From Bradyrhizobium sp. DOA9 (GTDB taxonomy: Bacteria > Pseudomonadota > Alphaproteobacteria > Rhizobiales > Xanthobacteraceae), in the NCBI RefSeq assembly GCF_000617845.2, contig NZ_DF820425.1:5834741-5898740 (forward strand): 64,000 nucleotides of DNA. Reading direction: 5' to 3'. Position numbers and translations under genes: made by a program. Shown here piece after piece: positions 26,583-35,437 of the stretch. The first letter of the stretch is position 1. The number at the start of each line of letters is the position of its first letter. Below the pieces are notes generated by a model. That model ran no database searches. It worked only from the letters and a program-made list of their open reading frames with translations, and was not told where the DNA came from.

Positions 26583-28088
26583 ATGACACGCATCGCCGTC
26601 GGCGGCTTCCTGCACGAGACCAACACCTTCGCTCCGACCAAGGCGACCTTCGCCGATTTCCAGCATGGCGGCGGCTGGCCGGCGATGACGGAAGGGGCCG
26701 ACGTGCTGAAGGTGATGCGGCGCATCAATGTCGGCCTCGCCGGTTTCGTCGACAGCGCTGAAGCGAACGGCTGGGAACTCGTTCCGACCATTGCCTGCGG
26801 CGCGAGCCCGTCGGCGCATGTCACGGAGGATGCCTTCGAACGCATCGTGAAGGTGATGGTCGACGGCATCGCCGCCGCCGGGCCGATCGACGCCGTCTAT
26901 CTCGACCTGCACGGCGCCATGGTGACCGAGCATCTCGACGACGGCGAAGGCGAGATCCTGGCGCGGGTGCGCCGCGTTATCGGCAAGGATGTTCCGCTGG
27001 TCACCAGCCTCGATCTCCATGCCAACGTTACGCCCGAGATGATGGCGCATGCCGACGCGCTGATCGCCTACCGCACCTATCCCCATATCGACATGGCCGA
27101 GACCGGCCGCGCCTGCGCGCGCCATCTCGCGCTGCTGCTGCAGACGAAGCGGCGCTTCGCCAAGGCGTTCCGGCAATTGCCGTTCCTGATCCCGATCAGC
27201 TGGCAATGCACCAACGACCAGCCCACCAAGGGCATCTACGAAAAGCTCGCCGCGCTGGAGAGCGATGCCGTCCCCACTCTCTCTTTCGCGCCCGGCTTCC
27301 CCGCCGCCGATTTCCGCGACTGCGGCCCCAGCGTATTCGCCTACGGCAGGACGCAGGACGACGCCGATCGCGCGGCGGACGCGCTTCTGAAGCTGATCGA
27401 AAGCCACGAGGACGATTTCGACGGCAAGATCTGGACGCCCGACGATGGCGTGCGCCATGCCATGGAACTCTCGAAGACTGCCAGCAAGCCGATCATCATC
27501 GCCGACACCCAGGACAATCCAGGCGCCGGCGGTGACTCCGATACGACGGGCATGCTGCGCGCGCTGGTGCGCAACAAGGCGAGTGCGGCAACCGGCGCGA
27601 TCTACGATCCGGAATCGGCCAGGGCCGCGCATGCGGCCGGCGTCGGCGCCACCGTGACGCTGTCGCTTGGCGGCAAGTCCGGCATTCCCGGCGACGAGCC
27701 CTATCGCGAGACCTTCGTGGTCGAACAGCTCTCCGACGGCCGCTTCATCGCGCCCGGTCCTTATTACGGCGGCCGCGAAATGGAGATGGGCCCGTCCGCA
27801 GCCTTGCGTATCGGCGATGTCCGAATCGTCGTCTCCTCGCACAAGGCCCAGCTCGCCGACCAGGCGATGTACCGCTATGTCGGCATCGAGCCGACCGAGC
27901 AGAAGATCCTGGTCAACAAGAGCTCGGTGCATTTCCGCGCCGATTTCGAACCGATCGCGGAAGAGCTGATGATCTGCGCCGCGCCCGGCGCGATGCCGGC
28001 CGATACCGCTTCGCTGCCCTGGACGCGCCTGCGACCCGGCATCCGCATCAAGCCGAACGGTCCCGTTTTCAATCCACCTTCACGCTAA
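26583..28088 (+). CDS. M81-family metallopeptidase (MlrC-like)
   Basis: The 501-residue protein starts MTRIAVGGFLHETNTFAP, the conserved N terminus of the M81/MlrC family (DUF1485), whose His and Glu belong to the proposed zinc site. It continues with YLDLHGAMV, SLDLHANVT and the C-terminal MlrC domain from about residue 300 (IIADTQDNPGAGGDSDTT). The founding member, MlrC of Sphingomonas, cleaves linearised microcystin and its tetrapeptide. Here it lies between a peptide ABC transporter and an M20 amidohydrolase, so a role in degrading an imported unusual peptide or amide is likely. A microcystin substrate is not implied. Confidence 0.9.
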   Translation: MTRIAVGGFLHETNTFAPTKATFADFQHGGGWPAMTEGADVLKVMRRINVGLAGFVDSAEANGWELVPTIACGASPSAHVTEDAFERIVKVMVDGIAAAGPIDAVYLDLHGAMVTEHLDDGEGEILARVRRVIGKDVPLVTSLDLHANVTPEMMAHADALIAYRTYPHIDMAETGRACARHLALLLQTKRRFAKAFRQLPFLIPISWQCTNDQPTKGIYEKLAALESDAVPTLSFAPGFPAADFRDCGPSVFAYGRTQDDADRAADALLKLIESHEDDFDGKIWTPDDGVRHAMELSKTASKPIIIADTQDNPGAGGDSDTTGMLRALVRNKASAATGAIYDPESARAAHAAGVGATVTLSLGGKSGIPGDEPYRETFVVEQLSDGRFIAPGPYYGGREMEMGPSAALRIGDVRIVVSSHKAQLADQAMYRYVGIEPTEQKILVNKSSVHFRADFEPIAEELMICAAPGAMPADTASLPWTRLRPGIRIKPNGPVFNPPSR

Positions 28089-28101
28089 CCGGACAGGACA
28101 C

Positions 28102-29274
28102 ATGCCCACGATCGATCGCATCGACGGCTACGCCGACGAACTCACCGCCATCAGGCGCGACCTTCACGCCCATCCCGAGATCGGCTTCGAGGAAGTACGC
28201 ACCTCCGGCATCGTCGCCGACAAGCTGACAAGCTGGGGCATCGAGGTGCATCGCGGCCTCGGCGGCACCGGCGTGATCGGAATCATCAAGGGCAAGGGCT
28301 CCGGCGGCAAGCGCATTGGCCTGCGCGCCGACATGGACGCGCTGCCGATGGAAGAGAACACCAACCTGAAATGGAGCTCGAAGATCCCCGGCCGCTTCCA
28401 CGGCTGCGGCCATGACGGCCACACCACCATGCTGCTCGGCACCGCGCGCTATCTCGCCGAGACCCGGAATTTCGACGGCACCGTGCACCTGATCTTCCAG
28501 CCGGCCGAGGAAGGCCTCGGCGGCGCCCGCGCCATGATCAAGGACGGCCTGTTCGAGAAGTTCCCGTGCGACGAGCTCTACGGTCTGCACAACGCGCCCG
28601 ACCTCAACCATGGCGAGATCGCGATCCTGCCCGGGCCCGCCATGGCCGCCGCCGACTTCTTCGACCTCCGCATCACCGGTTATGGCGCGCATGGCGCGAT
28701 GCCCGAGCGCTCCAAGGACGCAGTGATCATCGCCACCACGCTGGCGCAGGCGATCCAGACCATCGTCAGCCGCAACGTCGAGCCGCTCCAGGCTGCGGTG
28801 ATCTCGATCACCCAGATCCATGCCGGCTCCGCCTACAACGTCATTCCCGGCGATGCGCATCTGTGCGGCACCATCCGCACCTTCTCGAAGGAAGTCCGCA
28901 CCTTGGTGAGCGAACGCATCCGCACCATCTGCGCCGGCATCGCGAGCGCCTATAATTGCGCGATCGATGTTGACATCCGCGACACCTTCAACGTTCTGGT
29001 CAACCAGGTCGAGCAGTCCAAGGTGGTCGAGGAGGTCGCGCGCACGATCGTCGATCCCGCCAACGTGATCACCCGCACCCAACCGAAGATGGGCAGCGAG
29101 GATTTCGCCGACATGCTGGAGACCATTCCCGGCGCTTATTTCTGGGTCGGCCATGACGGCTCGGTGCCCGTGCACAATCCCGGCTTCGTGCTCGACGACA
29201 AGATCCTGCCGATCGGCGCCAGCATGTTCGCCCGCATCGTCGAGACGCGGATGCCGGTGGGTGGCAATGCATAA
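28102..29274 (+). CDS. M20-family amidohydrolase (hippurate hydrolase type)
   Basis: The 390-residue protein has RRDLHAHPEIGFEE at residues 17-30, LRADMDALPMEE and HGCGHDGHTTMLLGTARYL, the metal-binding set of the M20D amidohydrolases, then PAEEGLGGARAMI. The C-terminal metal ligand lies near the MGSEDFADML segment. Members release amino acids from N-acyl conjugates such as hippurate or indole-acetyl amino acids. It is 13 bases downstream of the M81 gene and overlaps the amidase start by eight bases, so these three hydrolases are coexpressed. Confidence 0.92.
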   Translation: MPTIDRIDGYADELTAIRRDLHAHPEIGFEEVRTSGIVADKLTSWGIEVHRGLGGTGVIGIIKGKGSGGKRIGLRADMDALPMEENTNLKWSSKIPGRFHGCGHDGHTTMLLGTARYLAETRNFDGTVHLIFQPAEEGLGGARAMIKDGLFEKFPCDELYGLHNAPDLNHGEIAILPGPAMAAADFFDLRITGYGAHGAMPERSKDAVIIATTLAQAIQTIVSRNVEPLQAAVISITQIHAGSAYNVIPGDAHLCGTIRTFSKEVRTLVSERIRTICAGIASAYNCAIDVDIRDTFNVLVNQVEQSKVVEEVARTIVDPANVITRTQPKMGSEDFADMLETIPGAYFWVGHDGSVPVHNPGFVLDDKILPIGASMFARIVETRMPVGGNA

Positions 29275-30688
29275 AAAGAGCGTCCAGGAAGCGGTCACCT
29301 CGCTGCACGATCTGTCCGCGGTCGATCTGATCGCGGGCTATCGCGCCAAGCAGTTCTCGCCGAGCGAGGTGCTGGAGGACGTGCTCGCGCATGTCGCGGC
29401 GTGGGAACCGCATCTCAACGCTCTCTACGCCTTCGATCCCGACGGCGCGCGCGAAGCCGCCAAGGCCTCGACCGCGCGCTGGAGCGGCGGCGAGCCCTCG
29501 GGTTCGCTCGATGGCGTGCCTGTCACGGTGAAGGACAACATCGCGACCAAGGGCGTGCCGGTGCCGCTGGGCGCCGCCAGCGTCAAGCTCGTGCCGGCCG
29601 AGAAGGACGCCCCGCCCGCCGCGCGCCTGCGTGAAGCAGGCAGCATCATTTTCGCCAAGACCACCATGCCCGACTACGGCATGCTGTCCTCCGGGCTCTC
29701 CTCGTTCCATGCGCTCGCGCGCAATCCCTGGGACCTCAGCAAGAACCCGGGCGGCTCCAGTGCGGGCGCAGGCGCCGCGGCTGCAGCCGGCTATGGCCCC
29801 TTGCATCTCGGCACCGATATCGGTGGCTCGGTGCGCCTGCCCGCGGGCTGGTGCGGCCTCGTCGGCCTGAAGCCGAGTTTCGGCCGCGTGCCGATCGATC
29901 CGACCTATGTCGGCCGTGTCGCCGGCCCGATGACCCGCACGGTCGATGATTGCGCGCTGATGATGAGCGCGATCGCCAAGCCCGACCGGCGCGACGGCAT
30001 GAGCCTGCCGGCCGAGCCGCTGAACTGGAAGGGACTGGAAAAGTCTCCGCGAAAACTGCGTATCGGGTTGATGCTCGATCCCGGCTGCGGCCTGGCGCTG
30101 GAGAAGCCGGTGCGCGAGGTCGCGGTGAAGGCGGCCAAGGCGTTCGAATCCGCAGGCAGCGTCATCACCGAGGTCGGCGGCATCCTCACGCGCGAGATGC
30201 TCGACGGTCTCGACAATTTCTGGCGCGCGCGGATGTGGGACGATCTGTCCAGGCTGACGCCAGCCGAGCAGGCCAAGGTGCTGCCCTATATCCTCAAATG
30301 GGGCGGGTCAGGCGCCAAGCTCTCGGGCGTCGACGTCATCCGCGGCTTCAACCAGACCATGGCGATCCGCGCGGCTGCGGCGAAGCTGTTTTGCGAGCTC
30401 GACTATGTGATCTCGCCGACTGCGCCGAACGTGAACTATCCGGCGGAATGGGCCTCGCCAACCAACGATCCCATGAAGCCGTTCGAGCACATCGCCTATA
30501 CCGTGCCGTGGAATATGTCGGAGAACCCGGCAATCTCCCTCAACGGCGGCTTCGACGCCAAGGGCTTTCCCATCGGCGTGCAGATCGTCGGCCGCCGCTT
30601 CGACGACATCGGCGTGCTCGGCATGGCCAAGGCTTTCGAAGGTCTGCGCGGCCCGCAGCGGCCCTGGCCGAAGCCGCCGGCGAAGTAG
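29267..30688 (+). CDS. Amidase-signature family amidase
   Basis: From the ATG at 29267 the protein has 473 residues. The catalytic triad of the amidase signature is intact: Lys in PVTVKDNIATKG, cis-Ser in NPGGSSAGAG and nucleophilic Ser in GTDIGGSVRLPA. These enzymes hydrolyse carboxamides to acid and ammonia. The gene starts within the last codons of the M20 amidohydrolase gene, indicating translational coupling, and ends before a palindromic repeat that separates it from the crotonase gene. Confidence 0.92.
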   Translation: MHKKSVQEAVTSLHDLSAVDLIAGYRAKQFSPSEVLEDVLAHVAAWEPHLNALYAFDPDGAREAAKASTARWSGGEPSGSLDGVPVTVKDNIATKGVPVPLGAASVKLVPAEKDAPPAARLREAGSIIFAKTTMPDYGMLSSGLSSFHALARNPWDLSKNPGGSSAGAGAAAAAGYGPLHLGTDIGGSVRLPAGWCGLVGLKPSFGRVPIDPTYVGRVAGPMTRTVDDCALMMSAIAKPDRRDGMSLPAEPLNWKGLEKSPRKLRIGLMLDPGCGLALEKPVREVAVKAAKAFESAGSVITEVGGILTREMLDGLDNFWRARMWDDLSRLTPAEQAKVLPYILKWGGSGAKLSGVDVIRGFNQTMAIRAAAAKLFCELDYVISPTAPNVNYPAEWASPTNDPMKPFEHIAYTVPWNMSENPAISLNGGFDAKGFPIGVQIVGRRFDDIGVLGMAKAFEGLRGPQRPWPKPPAK

Positions 30689-30719
30689 CCGGCGCGCATC
30701 TAGCGTCTCAGCACAACTC

Positions 30720-30792
30720 GTCATGCGCGGGCTCGACCCGCGCATCCATCCTCTTCAAAAAGATGGATTGCCGGGTCAAGCCCGGCAATGAC
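30720..30792. repeat. Intergenic palindromic repeat (GTCATGCGCGGG type)
   Basis: GTCATGCGCGGGCTCGACCC at the left and GGGTCAAGCCCGGCAATGAC at the right pair imperfectly around CATCCATCCTCTTCAAAAAGATGGATTG-type inner arms. It resembles REP-like hairpins and lies between the amidase and crotonase genes. Confidence 0.7.
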
Positions 30793-30828
30793 AGAATTGA
30801 TTCAAGAATGACAAGGAAGGAAACCACC

Positions 30829-31719
30829 ATGGCGTATGAGACGATCAAGTACGAGGTCGCCGAGCAGATCCTCACCATCACGCTGAACCGGCCCGACAAG
30901 CTCAACGCCTTCAACGCGCAGATGCAGAAGGAGCTGATCGACGCGTTCGACGCCGCCGACAAGGACGACGAGGTCCGCGCCATCATCGTCACCGGCGCCG
31001 GCCGCGGCTTTTGCGCGGGCGCCGATCTCTCCTCCGGCGCCGACACGTTCGATCGCGACGCGCGGCGCGGACCGGTGAAGCGCTTCGCCGACGGCAAGGT
31101 CGACTACAGCGACCCGCAGGTGCGCGACGGCGGCGGCCAGGTCACCTTGCGCATCTTCAAGTGCCTCAAGCCCGTGATCGCCGCGGTGAACGGCCCGGCC
31201 GTCGGCATCGGCGTCACCATGCAGCTTGCGATGGACATCCGCATCGCCTCGGAGGCGGCGCGGTTCGGCTTCGTGTTCTCCCAGCGCGGCATCGTGCCGG
31301 AGGCGGCCTCGAGCTGGTTCCTGCCGCGCATCGTCGGCATCTCGCAGGCGCTGGAATGGTGCTATTCGGGCCGCGTCTTCCCGGCGCAAGAGGCCCTTAC
31401 CGGACGCCTCGTCAGCAAGGTGGTCCCGCCGGACGATCTGCTGCCGACCGCACGTGCGCTCGCCAAGGAGTTTGCCGCAAAGACGGCGCCAGTGTCGGTC
31501 GCGCTGATCCGCCAGATGATGTGGCGCATGATGGGTGCCGACGATCCGATGGAAGCCCACAAGGTCGACAGCCGCGGCATCTATGCCCGCGGCCGCTCGG
31601 ACGACGTGAAGGAAGGCGTGGTGTCGTTCCTGGAGAAGCGTCCGGCGCAGTTCAAGAACAAGGTCTCGACGGACATGCCGGATTATTTCCCGTGGTGGAC
31701 GGAGCGGGAGTATAAGTAG
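30829..31719 (+). CDS. Enoyl-CoA hydratase/isomerase family protein (crotonase)
   Basis: The 296-residue protein starts at the ATG at 30829, preceded by AAGGAAGGA. It shows TLNRPDKLNAFNAQM at the N terminus, GRGFCAGADLSSG (first oxyanion-hole element) and NGPAVGIGVTMQLAMDIRIA (second). A Glu in IVPEAASSWFLPR occupies the usual catalytic position. It is about 35 residues longer than a minimal crotonase, partly from an insert after the first oxyanion element (residues around 75-98). The reaction could be hydration, isomerisation or a related step on a CoA thioester. It ends the presumed amide/peptide catabolism gene group. Confidence 0.88.
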   Translation: MAYETIKYEVAEQILTITLNRPDKLNAFNAQMQKELIDAFDAADKDDEVRAIIVTGAGRGFCAGADLSSGADTFDRDARRGPVKRFADGKVDYSDPQVRDGGGQVTLRIFKCLKPVIAAVNGPAVGIGVTMQLAMDIRIASEAARFGFVFSQRGIVPEAASSWFLPRIVGISQALEWCYSGRVFPAQEALTGRLVSKVVPPDDLLPTARALAKEFAAKTAPVSVALIRQMMWRMMGADDPMEAHKVDSRGIYARGRSDDVKEGVVSFLEKRPAQFKNKVSTDMPDYFPWWTEREYK

Positions 31720-31732
31720 CTTCGTAGCTCTC

Positions 31733-31822
31733 GTAGGGTGGGCAAAGCGAAGCGTGCCCACGCACTTTTCGCGATCGAGAGAGATGGTGGGCACGGCGCA
31801 AGGGCGCCTTTGCCCACCCTAC
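31733..31822. repeat. Intergenic palindromic repeat (GTAGGGTGGGCAAAG type)
   Basis: GTAGGGTGGGCAAAGCG at the left end is matched by CCTTTGCCCACCCTAC at the right end, with inner GTGCCCACGC / GGTGGGCACGG arms. This makes a long hairpin between convergent genes, where it may also act as a bidirectional terminator. Confidence 0.85.
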
Positions 31823-31829
31823 GGCACCG

Positions 31830-32807
31830 TCACTCCATCACCAGCGCCACGCGCCCGATCGCCTTGCGCTCGATCAACAGCCGCATCGCCTTGGCATAGT
31901 CCTCCAGCGGCAGGCGGTGCGAGATATTGGGGCGCAGCTTGCCCTGCTCCGCCCATTGCAACAGCGCCTTCAGGCGGATCTCGCCGAGCGCGGGATTCTT
32001 GCGCACCGCTTCACCGGCGCGGACGCCGAGCACACTGGCGCCCTTTATCAGCAACAGATTGGTCCTGGCCGAGCCGATGCCGCCGGTGAAGCCGATCACC
32101 AGCAGCCGCGCGCCCCAGGCGATGCAGCGCATCGAGTCCTCGAAGACCTGGCCACCGACGGGATCGAACACGACGTCGGCGCCGCGTCCGTCGGTGATGC
32201 GCTTGACGGCATCGCGAAACGGTTCACGGTCGTAGCGGACGAGATGATCGGCGCCGCGCGATTTCGCGATCGCGAGCTTCTCGTCGCTGGAGGCGGTCGC
32301 AATCACCGTCGCACCCAGCATCTTGCCGATCTCGACGGCGGCAAGGCCGACGCCGCCGCCGGCGCCATGGACCAGCAGCACCTCGCCCGGCGCGACCCGG
32401 CCGCGATCGATCAACGCATGATAAGCGGTGCCATGGCCGGCGAGATAGGTCGCAGCCTCCGCATAGTCGAAGGTGGACGGCATCGGGGTGAGCTGCGACG
32501 GCGTCACCACCGCTTCATCCGTGAAGGCACCAAAGCGCATCTTGACGATGACCTTGTCGCCGACGGCAAAGCCGCTTGCCTGCGGCCCCACCTCGATGAC
32601 GTCGCCGGCCGCTTCCATGCCCGGCGTGAACGGCAGCTCCGGCTTGAGCTGGTATTCGCCGGCGGCCATCAGCACGTCGGGAAAGTTCAGCCCGGCGGCG
32701 CGGATGGCGATGCGGACCTCGCCCGGCTTCAGCGCGCGCGACGGAAATTCTTCCAGCCGCAAACGCTCGGGCGCGCCGAGCTCGCGGCAGACGACGGCGC
32801 GCACCAT
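31830..32807 (-). CDS. NADPH:quinone oxidoreductase family protein (zinc-independent MDR)
   Basis: The 325-residue protein belongs to the medium-chain dehydrogenase/reductase superfamily. It has an N-terminal GroES-like domain (GLNFPDVLMAAGEYQ, PFTPGMEAAGDVIEVG), then a Rossmann domain with VLVHGAGGGVGLAAVEIGK and a YDREPFRDAVKRITDGRGADVV segment. No structural zinc Cys cluster is seen, as in quinone oxidoreductases. It would reduce quinones or enones with NADPH. Its start codon overlaps the stop of the upstream isomerase gene by one base (TGATG-like), so the two are coupled. Confidence 0.9.
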   Translation of the reverse strand: MVRAVVCRELGAPERLRLEEFPSRALKPGEVRIAIRAAGLNFPDVLMAAGEYQLKPELPFTPGMEAAGDVIEVGPQASGFAVGDKVIVKMRFGAFTDEAVVTPSQLTPMPSTFDYAEAATYLAGHGTAYHALIDRGRVAPGEVLLVHGAGGGVGLAAVEIGKMLGATVIATASSDEKLAIAKSRGADHLVRYDREPFRDAVKRITDGRGADVVFDPVGGQVFEDSMRCIAWGARLLVIGFTGGIGSARTNLLLIKGASVLGVRAGEAVRKNPALGEIRLKALLQWAEQGKLRPNISHRLPLEDYAKAMRLLIERKAIGRVALVME

Positions 32808-33415
32808 CAGGCCGCGCTCGCCTTGGCACGCGCGAGCGCTTCGCGGATCAGCGGCAGGCGGTCATTGCCGAAATACATGTCGGTCTTGTTCACGAAGATC
32901 GTCGGCGAACCGAAGCCGCCGCGCGCCACGACCTCCTCGGTATTGGCCTTGAGCTGGTCCTTGATGCCCTGCTCGGCAATGCCGGCGAAGAACTTCTGCT
33001 CGTCGATGCCTACCTTCTTGCAGATTTCAGCCAGCACCGCGTCCTGCGAGATGTCCTTGTCCTCGCCCCAATAGGTCTCGAACACAGCGGTTGCGAACGG
33101 CACCATGTCCCGACCGAGCCAGATGCAACCGCGCATCGCCTTGACGCTGTTCACGGGAAACACCGTCGGCGGCATCTTGATGGCAAGACCCGCCGAGCGC
33201 GCCCAGTCGGCGAGGTCCTTCTTCATGTAGCGCGCCTTCAGCGGCACCGGCTTCTCGCGCTGCGCGTAGACGCTCGGATTGACGGTGTTGAAGATGCCGC
33301 CGACCAGGATCGGCCGCCACACGATTTGGGCGCCGAGCTCTTTCGCGAGCGGCTGGATGTTGTGGAAGGCGAGATAGGTCCAGGGGCTGGAGCAGTCGAA
33401 GAAGAATTCGATCAT
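32807..33415 (-). CDS. 2-hydroxychromene-2-carboxylate isomerase/DsbA-like thioredoxin-fold protein
   Basis: The 202-residue protein begins MIEFFFDCSSPWTYLAFHN, the hallmark of the HCCA isomerase/GST kappa family, with Ser as the probable active residue (SSPW). The all-helical insert follows, with KMPPTVFPVNS, and the thioredoxin fold resumes with ARGGFGSPTIFVN. Members isomerise hydroxychromene carboxylates in naphthalene breakdown using glutathione, or act as general GSH-dependent enzymes. It is translationally linked to the quinone oxidoreductase gene; a GST-like gene lies upstream across a palindromic repeat, so glutathione-linked detoxification is a reasonable shared theme. Confidence 0.9.
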   Translation of the reverse strand: MIEFFFDCSSPWTYLAFHNIQPLAKELGAQIVWRPILVGGIFNTVNPSVYAQREKPVPLKARYMKKDLADWARSAGLAIKMPPTVFPVNSVKAMRGCIWLGRDMVPFATAVFETYWGEDKDISQDAVLAEICKKVGIDEQKFFAGIAEQGIKDQLKANTEEVVARGGFGSPTIFVNKTDMYFGNDRLPLIREALARAKASAA

Positions 33416-33455
33416 GGGGGGTCCTTTGTGTCTTGTTTCTCTCGATCTCTCCCCC

Positions 33456-33534
33456 GTCATTGCGAGCGAAGCGAAGCAATCCAGAGTCTTTCCGCGGAAC
33501 CAGTCTGGATTGCTTCGCTTCGCTCGCAACGACG
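33456..33534. repeat. Dispersed palindromic repeat, GTCATTGCGAGC family, copy 3
   Basis: Begins GTCATTGCGAGCGAAGCGAA and ends with CGCTTCGCTCGCAACGACG, with CCGCGGAACC in the centre. It separates the GST-like gene from the isomerase gene on the minus strand. Confidence 0.85.
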
Positions 33535-33549
33535 CGGAGAGAGCGAAGC

Positions 33550-34251
33550 TCATCTCTTTCCCAACACTTCCTTCGCACGCTGGCCGAACATGATCTTGCG
33601 TGATTCCTCGTCGAACGGCTCCTTCACGAACTTTCCGATCGCGAGCCCCGCCTGCACCTGCGGCCTTGCGCGGACCTCGGCGTACCAGCGTTTCACATTG
33701 GGATAGTCGTCGAGCGTAAAGCCCTGCGCCTTGTGGGTCATGGTCCAGGGGAAGCAGGCGATGTCGGCAATGGAATAGTCGCCGGCGACATAGGCGCCGG
33801 TCCTGGCCAATTGGCGATCGAGCACGCCGTAGAGCCGCGCCGCCTCGTCGCGATAGCGCTCGATGGCGTAAGGGATCTTCTCGGCCGCATAGAGCGCGAA
33901 ATGGCCGTGCTGGCCGAGCATCGGGCCGAGGCCAGCCATCTGCCACATCACCCACTGGATCGTGGTGGAGCGGCCGCGCAAATCGGCAGGCAGGAAGCGG
34001 CCGGTCTTCTCCGCGAGATAGATCAGGATCGCACCGGTCTCGAACGCCGAGAACGGCGCGCCGCCATCAGCGGGATCATGATCGACGATCGCGGGAATGC
34101 GGTTGTTCGGCGAGATCGCGAGGAACTCAGGATTGAACTGCTCGCCGGCGCGGATATTCACGGGGATCACCTGATAGGGAAGCCCGAGTTCCTCCAGCAT
34201 GATCGAGATTTTCCAGCCGTTCGGCGTCGGCGCGTAATAGAGGTCGATCAT
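33550..34251 (-). CDS. Glutathione S-transferase family protein (YghU/YfcG-like)
   Basis: The 233-residue protein starts MIDLYYAPTPNGWKISIML, with Asn/Thr near the N terminus in the active position typical of nu-class disulfide-bond oxidoreductases YfcG/YghU. The GSH-binding SAFETGAILIYLAEKTG motif follows (about residues 67-83), then the all-helical C domain with AGDYSIADIACFPW. Nu-class enzymes reduce disulfides or peroxides with glutathione. The gene is divergent to the core-MetE gene. Confidence 0.9.
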   Translation of the reverse strand: MIDLYYAPTPNGWKISIMLEELGLPYQVIPVNIRAGEQFNPEFLAISPNNRIPAIVDHDPADGGAPFSAFETGAILIYLAEKTGRFLPADLRGRSTTIQWVMWQMAGLGPMLGQHGHFALYAAEKIPYAIERYRDEAARLYGVLDRQLARTGAYVAGDYSIADIACFPWTMTHKAQGFTLDDYPNVKRWYAEVRARPQVQAGLAIGKFVKEPFDEESRKIMFGQRAKEVLGKR

Positions 34252-34396
34252 GACCTGTCCCTTGGCTTTTCCTTTGGGCCTTGCCTCGGCCCTTCCCTGT
34301 CGCCGCTGCTGGAATGAAGAGCGACTTTCGTTGTTCTGTACCTCGACGTTAGGACATGGCAGGAAGGGGCGCAACCAACCTGCCGGGAGGGCCGCC

Positions 34397-35419
34397 ATGC
34401 TGTTTCCAACCACGATCGCCGGCTCCTTGCCGAAGCCGGAATGGCTCGCCGAGCCCAACATGCTCTGGGCGCCCTGGAAGTCCGAAGGCGACGAATTGCT
34501 CCGCGCCAAGCGCGACGCGACGCTGATCTGGCTGAAGATCCAGGAGGACGCCGGCATCGACATCGTCACCGAAGGCGAGCAGGCGCGGCAGCATTTCGTG
34601 CACGGCTTCCTGGAGAAGATCGAGGGCATCGATTTCGCCCACAAGGTCGAGATGGGAATCCGGAAAGACCGCTACAAGGCGATGGTGCCGCAGGTGGTCG
34701 CCCCGCTCCGGCTGAAGGGCCGCATCCATGAGTTCGAGGCGCGCGTCGCTCGCACGCATACGAAGAAACAGGTGAAATTCACACTGCCCGGCCCGATGAC
34801 CATCATCGACACCATTGCGGACCGCTATTATGGCGACCGCGTCAAGATGGCCTTTGCCTTCGCCGAGCTCTTGAACGAGGAAGCCAAGGCCTTGCAGGCC
34901 GACGGCGTCGATCTCGTGCAGTTCGACGAGCCCGCCTTCAACGTCTACATGGACGAGGTCAACGATTGGGGCATCAAGGCGCTGGAGCGCGCCGCAGAGG
35001 GCCTCACCTGCGCCACCGCCGTGCACATCTGCTACGGCTACGGCATCAAGGCCAACACCGACTGGAAGGAGACGCTCGGCAGCCAGTGGCGGCAATACGA
35101 GCAGATCTTCCCGGCGATCGACGCGAGCCCGATCCAGCAGGTCGCGATCGAGTGCCGCAATTCCAAGGTGCCGCTCGACCTGCTCGCGTTGCTCAAGAAC
35201 AAGATCGTGCAGGCCGGCGTGATCGACGTCGCCAGCGACACCGTGGAGACGGCCGAAGACGTCGTGAAGGTGATCGACGCCGTGTCGCAATTCGTGCCGA
35301 AGAGCAACATCGTCGCCACCACCAATTGCGGCATGGCGCCGATGCGGCGCGAGATCGCCGAAGCCAAGCTGATGGCGCTCGGCGCCGGCGCGGCGCTGGC
35401 GCGCGAGAGGCTGGGTTGA
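34397..35419 (+). CDS. MetE-like cobalamin-independent methionine synthase, catalytic domain only (core-MetE)
   Basis: The 340-residue protein starts at the ATG at 34397 after GGGAGG. It contains TIAGSLPKPEWL, TLPGPMTIIDTIADRYYGD and the zinc-site elements AVHICYGYG (His, Cys), IECRNS (Glu) and TTNCGMAPM (Cys). It corresponds to the C-terminal half of full MetE (about 760 residues) and lacks the N-terminal duplicate domain. Core-MetE proteins are known to use methyl donors other than methyltetrahydrofolate polyglutamate, for example methylcobamide proteins. Whether this one makes methionine is uncertain. Confidence 0.88.
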   Translation: MLFPTTIAGSLPKPEWLAEPNMLWAPWKSEGDELLRAKRDATLIWLKIQEDAGIDIVTEGEQARQHFVHGFLEKIEGIDFAHKVEMGIRKDRYKAMVPQVVAPLRLKGRIHEFEARVARTHTKKQVKFTLPGPMTIIDTIADRYYGDRVKMAFAFAELLNEEAKALQADGVDLVQFDEPAFNVYMDEVNDWGIKALERAAEGLTCATAVHICYGYGIKANTDWKETLGSQWRQYEQIFPAIDASPIQQVAIECRNSKVPLDLLALLKNKIVQAGVIDVASDTVETAEDVVKVIDAVSQFVPKSNIVATTNCGMAPMRREIAEAKLMALGAGAALARERLG

Positions 35420-35437
35420 TCACGAGACCTCAGTGCT

